A stretch of DNA of 64,000 nucleotides from Lacinutrix mariniflava (GTDB lineage Bacteria > Bacteroidota > Bacteroidia > Flavobacteriales > Flavobacteriaceae): NCBI RefSeq assembly GCF_001418015.1, contig NZ_LIQG01000032.1, positions 62,001 through 126,000 on the forward strand. The letters run 5' to 3'. Positions within the stretch are counted from its first letter, which is position 1; the number at the start of each line of letters is the position of its first letter. Below, piece by piece: positions 62,584-64,000 of the stretch. The position numbers and the translations under genes are program-made. Under the pieces are notes generated by a model. It worked only from the letters and a program-made list of their open reading frames with translations. It ran no database searches and was not told the origin of the DNA.

Positions 62584-64000
62584 TATAATTTAACTATGTT
62601 CTTAATACGTTCTAAAATAGTTTTCTTTTTCGCATCATTTTCATGATAACCATTACTATAAGCTCCATAGCCATAACCGTAACCATAGCCATACCCATAA
62701 CCTCCCGTTTGGTTATAGCCATTATAAATAAAACTTAGATTTTTAACCTCTCTCTTTCTATGCTTCTCGTTAATAATGTTTAGCATATCTTTTTTAGTAT
62801 AATCTTGCCTTACAACATATAAAGAAGCATCTGCGTACTCTAACAACTCTAAAGCATCTGCTACCAAACCAACTGGAGGTGTATCGAGAATAATATAATC
62901 GTACGTTTCTTTTAACTCCTTTATTAAGGAGTCCATTTTATCACCTATAAGAAGTTCTGATGGGTTTGGAGGTATAGGTCCAGAGGTTATAATATCTAGA
63001 TTATCTACTTCTGTTTTTTGTATTACACCTTCTAAATCTTTTTGTCCAATAAGATAATTAACTGCTCCAATGTCATTTTTTATATTAAAATCTCCGAAAA
63101 TTTTCGGCTTTCTTAAGTCCAATCCTACTAACACTGTTTTTTTACCACTTAAAGCAAAAACAGTGGCTATGTTGATAGAACAATAGGTTTTACCTTCTCC
63201 ACTAACTGATGAAGTAACCATAACTATTTTTGCGCCTTCCAATTCATGCTTTTTATACATGTACTGTAAACTAGTTCTTATGCCTCTAAAAGATTCTGCT
63301 ATTGTAGATTTTGGTTTTCTATGGACTACCAAGTTATTGTCTAAAGTATTAACACCAACAACTCCTAATACTGGAATATTAGACTGCGATTCTAAGTCTT
63401 TTGGATTATGTAATTTATTATCAAAAAAAGTGATTAAAAAAGCAAGTAATAATGGTGGTATTATACCTCCAAAAATAGCAAGCATGTAACGCGAACTCAA
63501 TTTTAAGTCGTTAGGTGCTTTACCAGTATCTTTTGCAGGATCAATAACTAAAACATCGCTTACACTCGCGGATTTAATAATATCTGCCTCACCGCGTTTT
63601 GCTAAAAACACATTATAGGTTTGTTCGCTTAACGCATATTGTCTCTGGATACCTAAAAGGTTTTGTTGTGCTTTTGGGAGTTTTCTAATTTTAGAGGTTG
63701 CAATTGCTACTCTATTATTTACTTCGTTTAATTCTCGTCGTAATCCATTTGTTGCTGAGCTTATATTTTCCAAAAGCACACGTTTTAGGGATTCGATACG
63801 TTGGTTTAAATCTGAAAAAATAGAAGCATCACTTCTTACTGATTTCTCGTAATTCGCTTTTTGTACTGATAACCCATTAATTTTAGAAATATTAGATAAT
63901 ATATTACCATCGTCTACTCCAGCAATTGAAGGTGCTGGTAGTTCTGTAAAACTATTACTTGTTTCCAAATATTTTTTTAAGCCTGCGTAGTACGCTAATT
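62583..64000 (-). CDS. wzc: Wzc-type polysaccharide tyrosine autokinase (partial)
   Basis: The N-terminal part is beyond the right edge; the frame is open to base 64000 with coherent coiled-coil sequence (LAYYAGLKKYLETSNSF), so the TTG at 63968 is not the true start. Visible: a coiled-coil chain-length region, a membrane helix near LAIFGGIIPPLLLAFLITFF, and a cytoplasmic BY-kinase with Walker A VSGEGKTYCSINIATVFALSG, Walker A' VLVGLDLRKP and Walker B YIILDTPPVG. The C terminus has a GYGYGYGYGYG tyrosine run. It controls polymer length and export. Confidence 0.93.
   Translation of the reverse strand, partial: LAYYAGLKKYLETSNSFTELPAPSIAGVDDGNILSNISKINGLSVQKANYEKSVRSDASIFSDLNQRIESLKRVLLENISSATNGLRRELNEVNNRVAIATSKIRKLPKAQQNLLGIQRQYALSEQTYNVFLAKRGEADIIKSASVSDVLVIDPAKDTGKAPNDLKLSSRYMLAIFGGIIPPLLLAFLITFFDNKLHNPKDLESQSNIPVLGVVGVNTLDNNLVVHRKPKSTIAESFRGIRTSLQYMYKKHELEGAKIVMVTSSVSGEGKTYCSINIATVFALSGKKTVLVGLDLRKPKIFGDFNIKNDIGAVNYLIGQKDLEGVIQKTEVDNLDIITSGPIPPNPSELLIGDKMDSLIKELKETYDYIILDTPPVGLVADALELLEYADASLYVVRQDYTKKDMLNIINEKHRKREVKNLSFIYNGYNQTGGYGYGYGYGYGYGAYSNGYHENDAKKKTILERIKNIVKL

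Larger units (their letters stand above)
24738..64000 (-). other. Surface-glycan biosynthesis and export locus
   Basis: About 39 kb on the minus strand, with mostly overlapping or closely spaced genes, runs from a Wzc-type kinase (right, cut by the window) to a WcaJ-type initiating transferase (left). It contains ABC export genes, fucose and nonulosonate sugar-nucleotide genes, two acyltransferase-3 genes, hexapeptide acetyltransferases, methyltransferases and many glycosyltransferases. The only interruption in direction is the plus-strand island at 47819-49260. The composition implies a heteropolysaccharide such as O-antigen or capsule. Confidence 0.85.

Noticed and set aside
1-64000. CRISPR array, tRNA, rRNA, insertion sequence or prophage
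   Set aside because: I saw no regularly spaced direct repeats, no cloverleaf or rRNA stretch, no transposase or integrase and no phage protein. The absence of tRNA genes is by eye and could miss one.

Overview
The window looks like the chromosome of a marine-type member of the Flavobacteriaceae (phylum Bacteroidota). The DNA is AT-rich, and promoters match the Bacteroidota pattern (TTG, about 19 bases, then TAnnTTTG) rather than the sigma-70 pattern. The gene content also fits: a DUF3276/PUR-alpha-type protein, a PorV/PorQ-family protein of the type IX secretion group, a RecQ without its zinc cysteines, and a cyclophilin-FKBP fusion. I see no rRNA, tRNA, CRISPR array, transposase or phage gene.

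Region 1 (1-24.7 kb) is mostly housekeeping. It holds an ABC exporter half, the DUF3276 protein, a membrane-lipid acyltransferase / BASS transporter / CsaA-like operon, an SDR enzyme, a YfiT-type protein, a TPR lipoprotein and the cyclophilin-FKBP fusion. A short accessory stretch (8.5-13.5 kb) carries an unknown protein, a secreted leucine-rich-repeat protein, a secreted ankyrin-like protein and a secreted protein of unknown function. RecQ is then divergent from an envelope operon: kdsD (arabinose-5-phosphate isomerase), tatC, a carboxymuconolactone-decarboxylase-like gene, an inserted RelE/ParE-type toxin-antitoxin pair, and lptB (LPS export ATPase). Next come an opposing group (pssA, a TerC-family gene, a LURP-one-like gene, a lipoprotein) and a forward pair (PorV2-like, Lnb/DUF4105).

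Region 2 (24.7-64 kb, running off the right edge) is one very large surface-glycan locus, almost all on the minus strand. In transcription order it starts with a Wzc-type tyrosine kinase (cut by the window edge), a UDP-sugar epimerase and a Wzm/Wzt ABC exporter. It ends about 38 kb downstream with a WcaJ-type initiating phosphoglycosyltransferase. Between them are roughly twenty glycosyltransferases, two serine-acetyltransferase-like hexapeptide proteins, an OafA-type acyltransferase, FkbM and class I methyltransferases, a pyruvyltransferase-like protein and an O-antigen ligase/polymerase-like protein. Two dedicated sugar pathways are visible: GDP-L-fucose (gmd, fcl, with a GT10 fucosyltransferase nearby) and a CMP-nonulosonic acid (a NeuB-type synthase plus a fused NeuA/KdsC-like phosphatase). 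The nonulosonic acid is plausibly KDN, because a phosphatase domain is present and no NeuC epimerase is.

The locus carries marks of recent change. A GT39-like glycosyltransferase is split by a frameshift in an A9 homopolymer. A plus-strand island (47.8-49.3 kb) contains a second OafA-type acyltransferase and the decayed remnant of another glycosyltransferase. No Wzx flippase is visible, although both an ABC exporter and a polymerase/ligase-like protein are present. No single cassette here is clearly a new defence system. The best candidates for new biology are the nonulosonate gene group with its unassigned transferases, and the homopolymer-interrupted glycosyltransferase.
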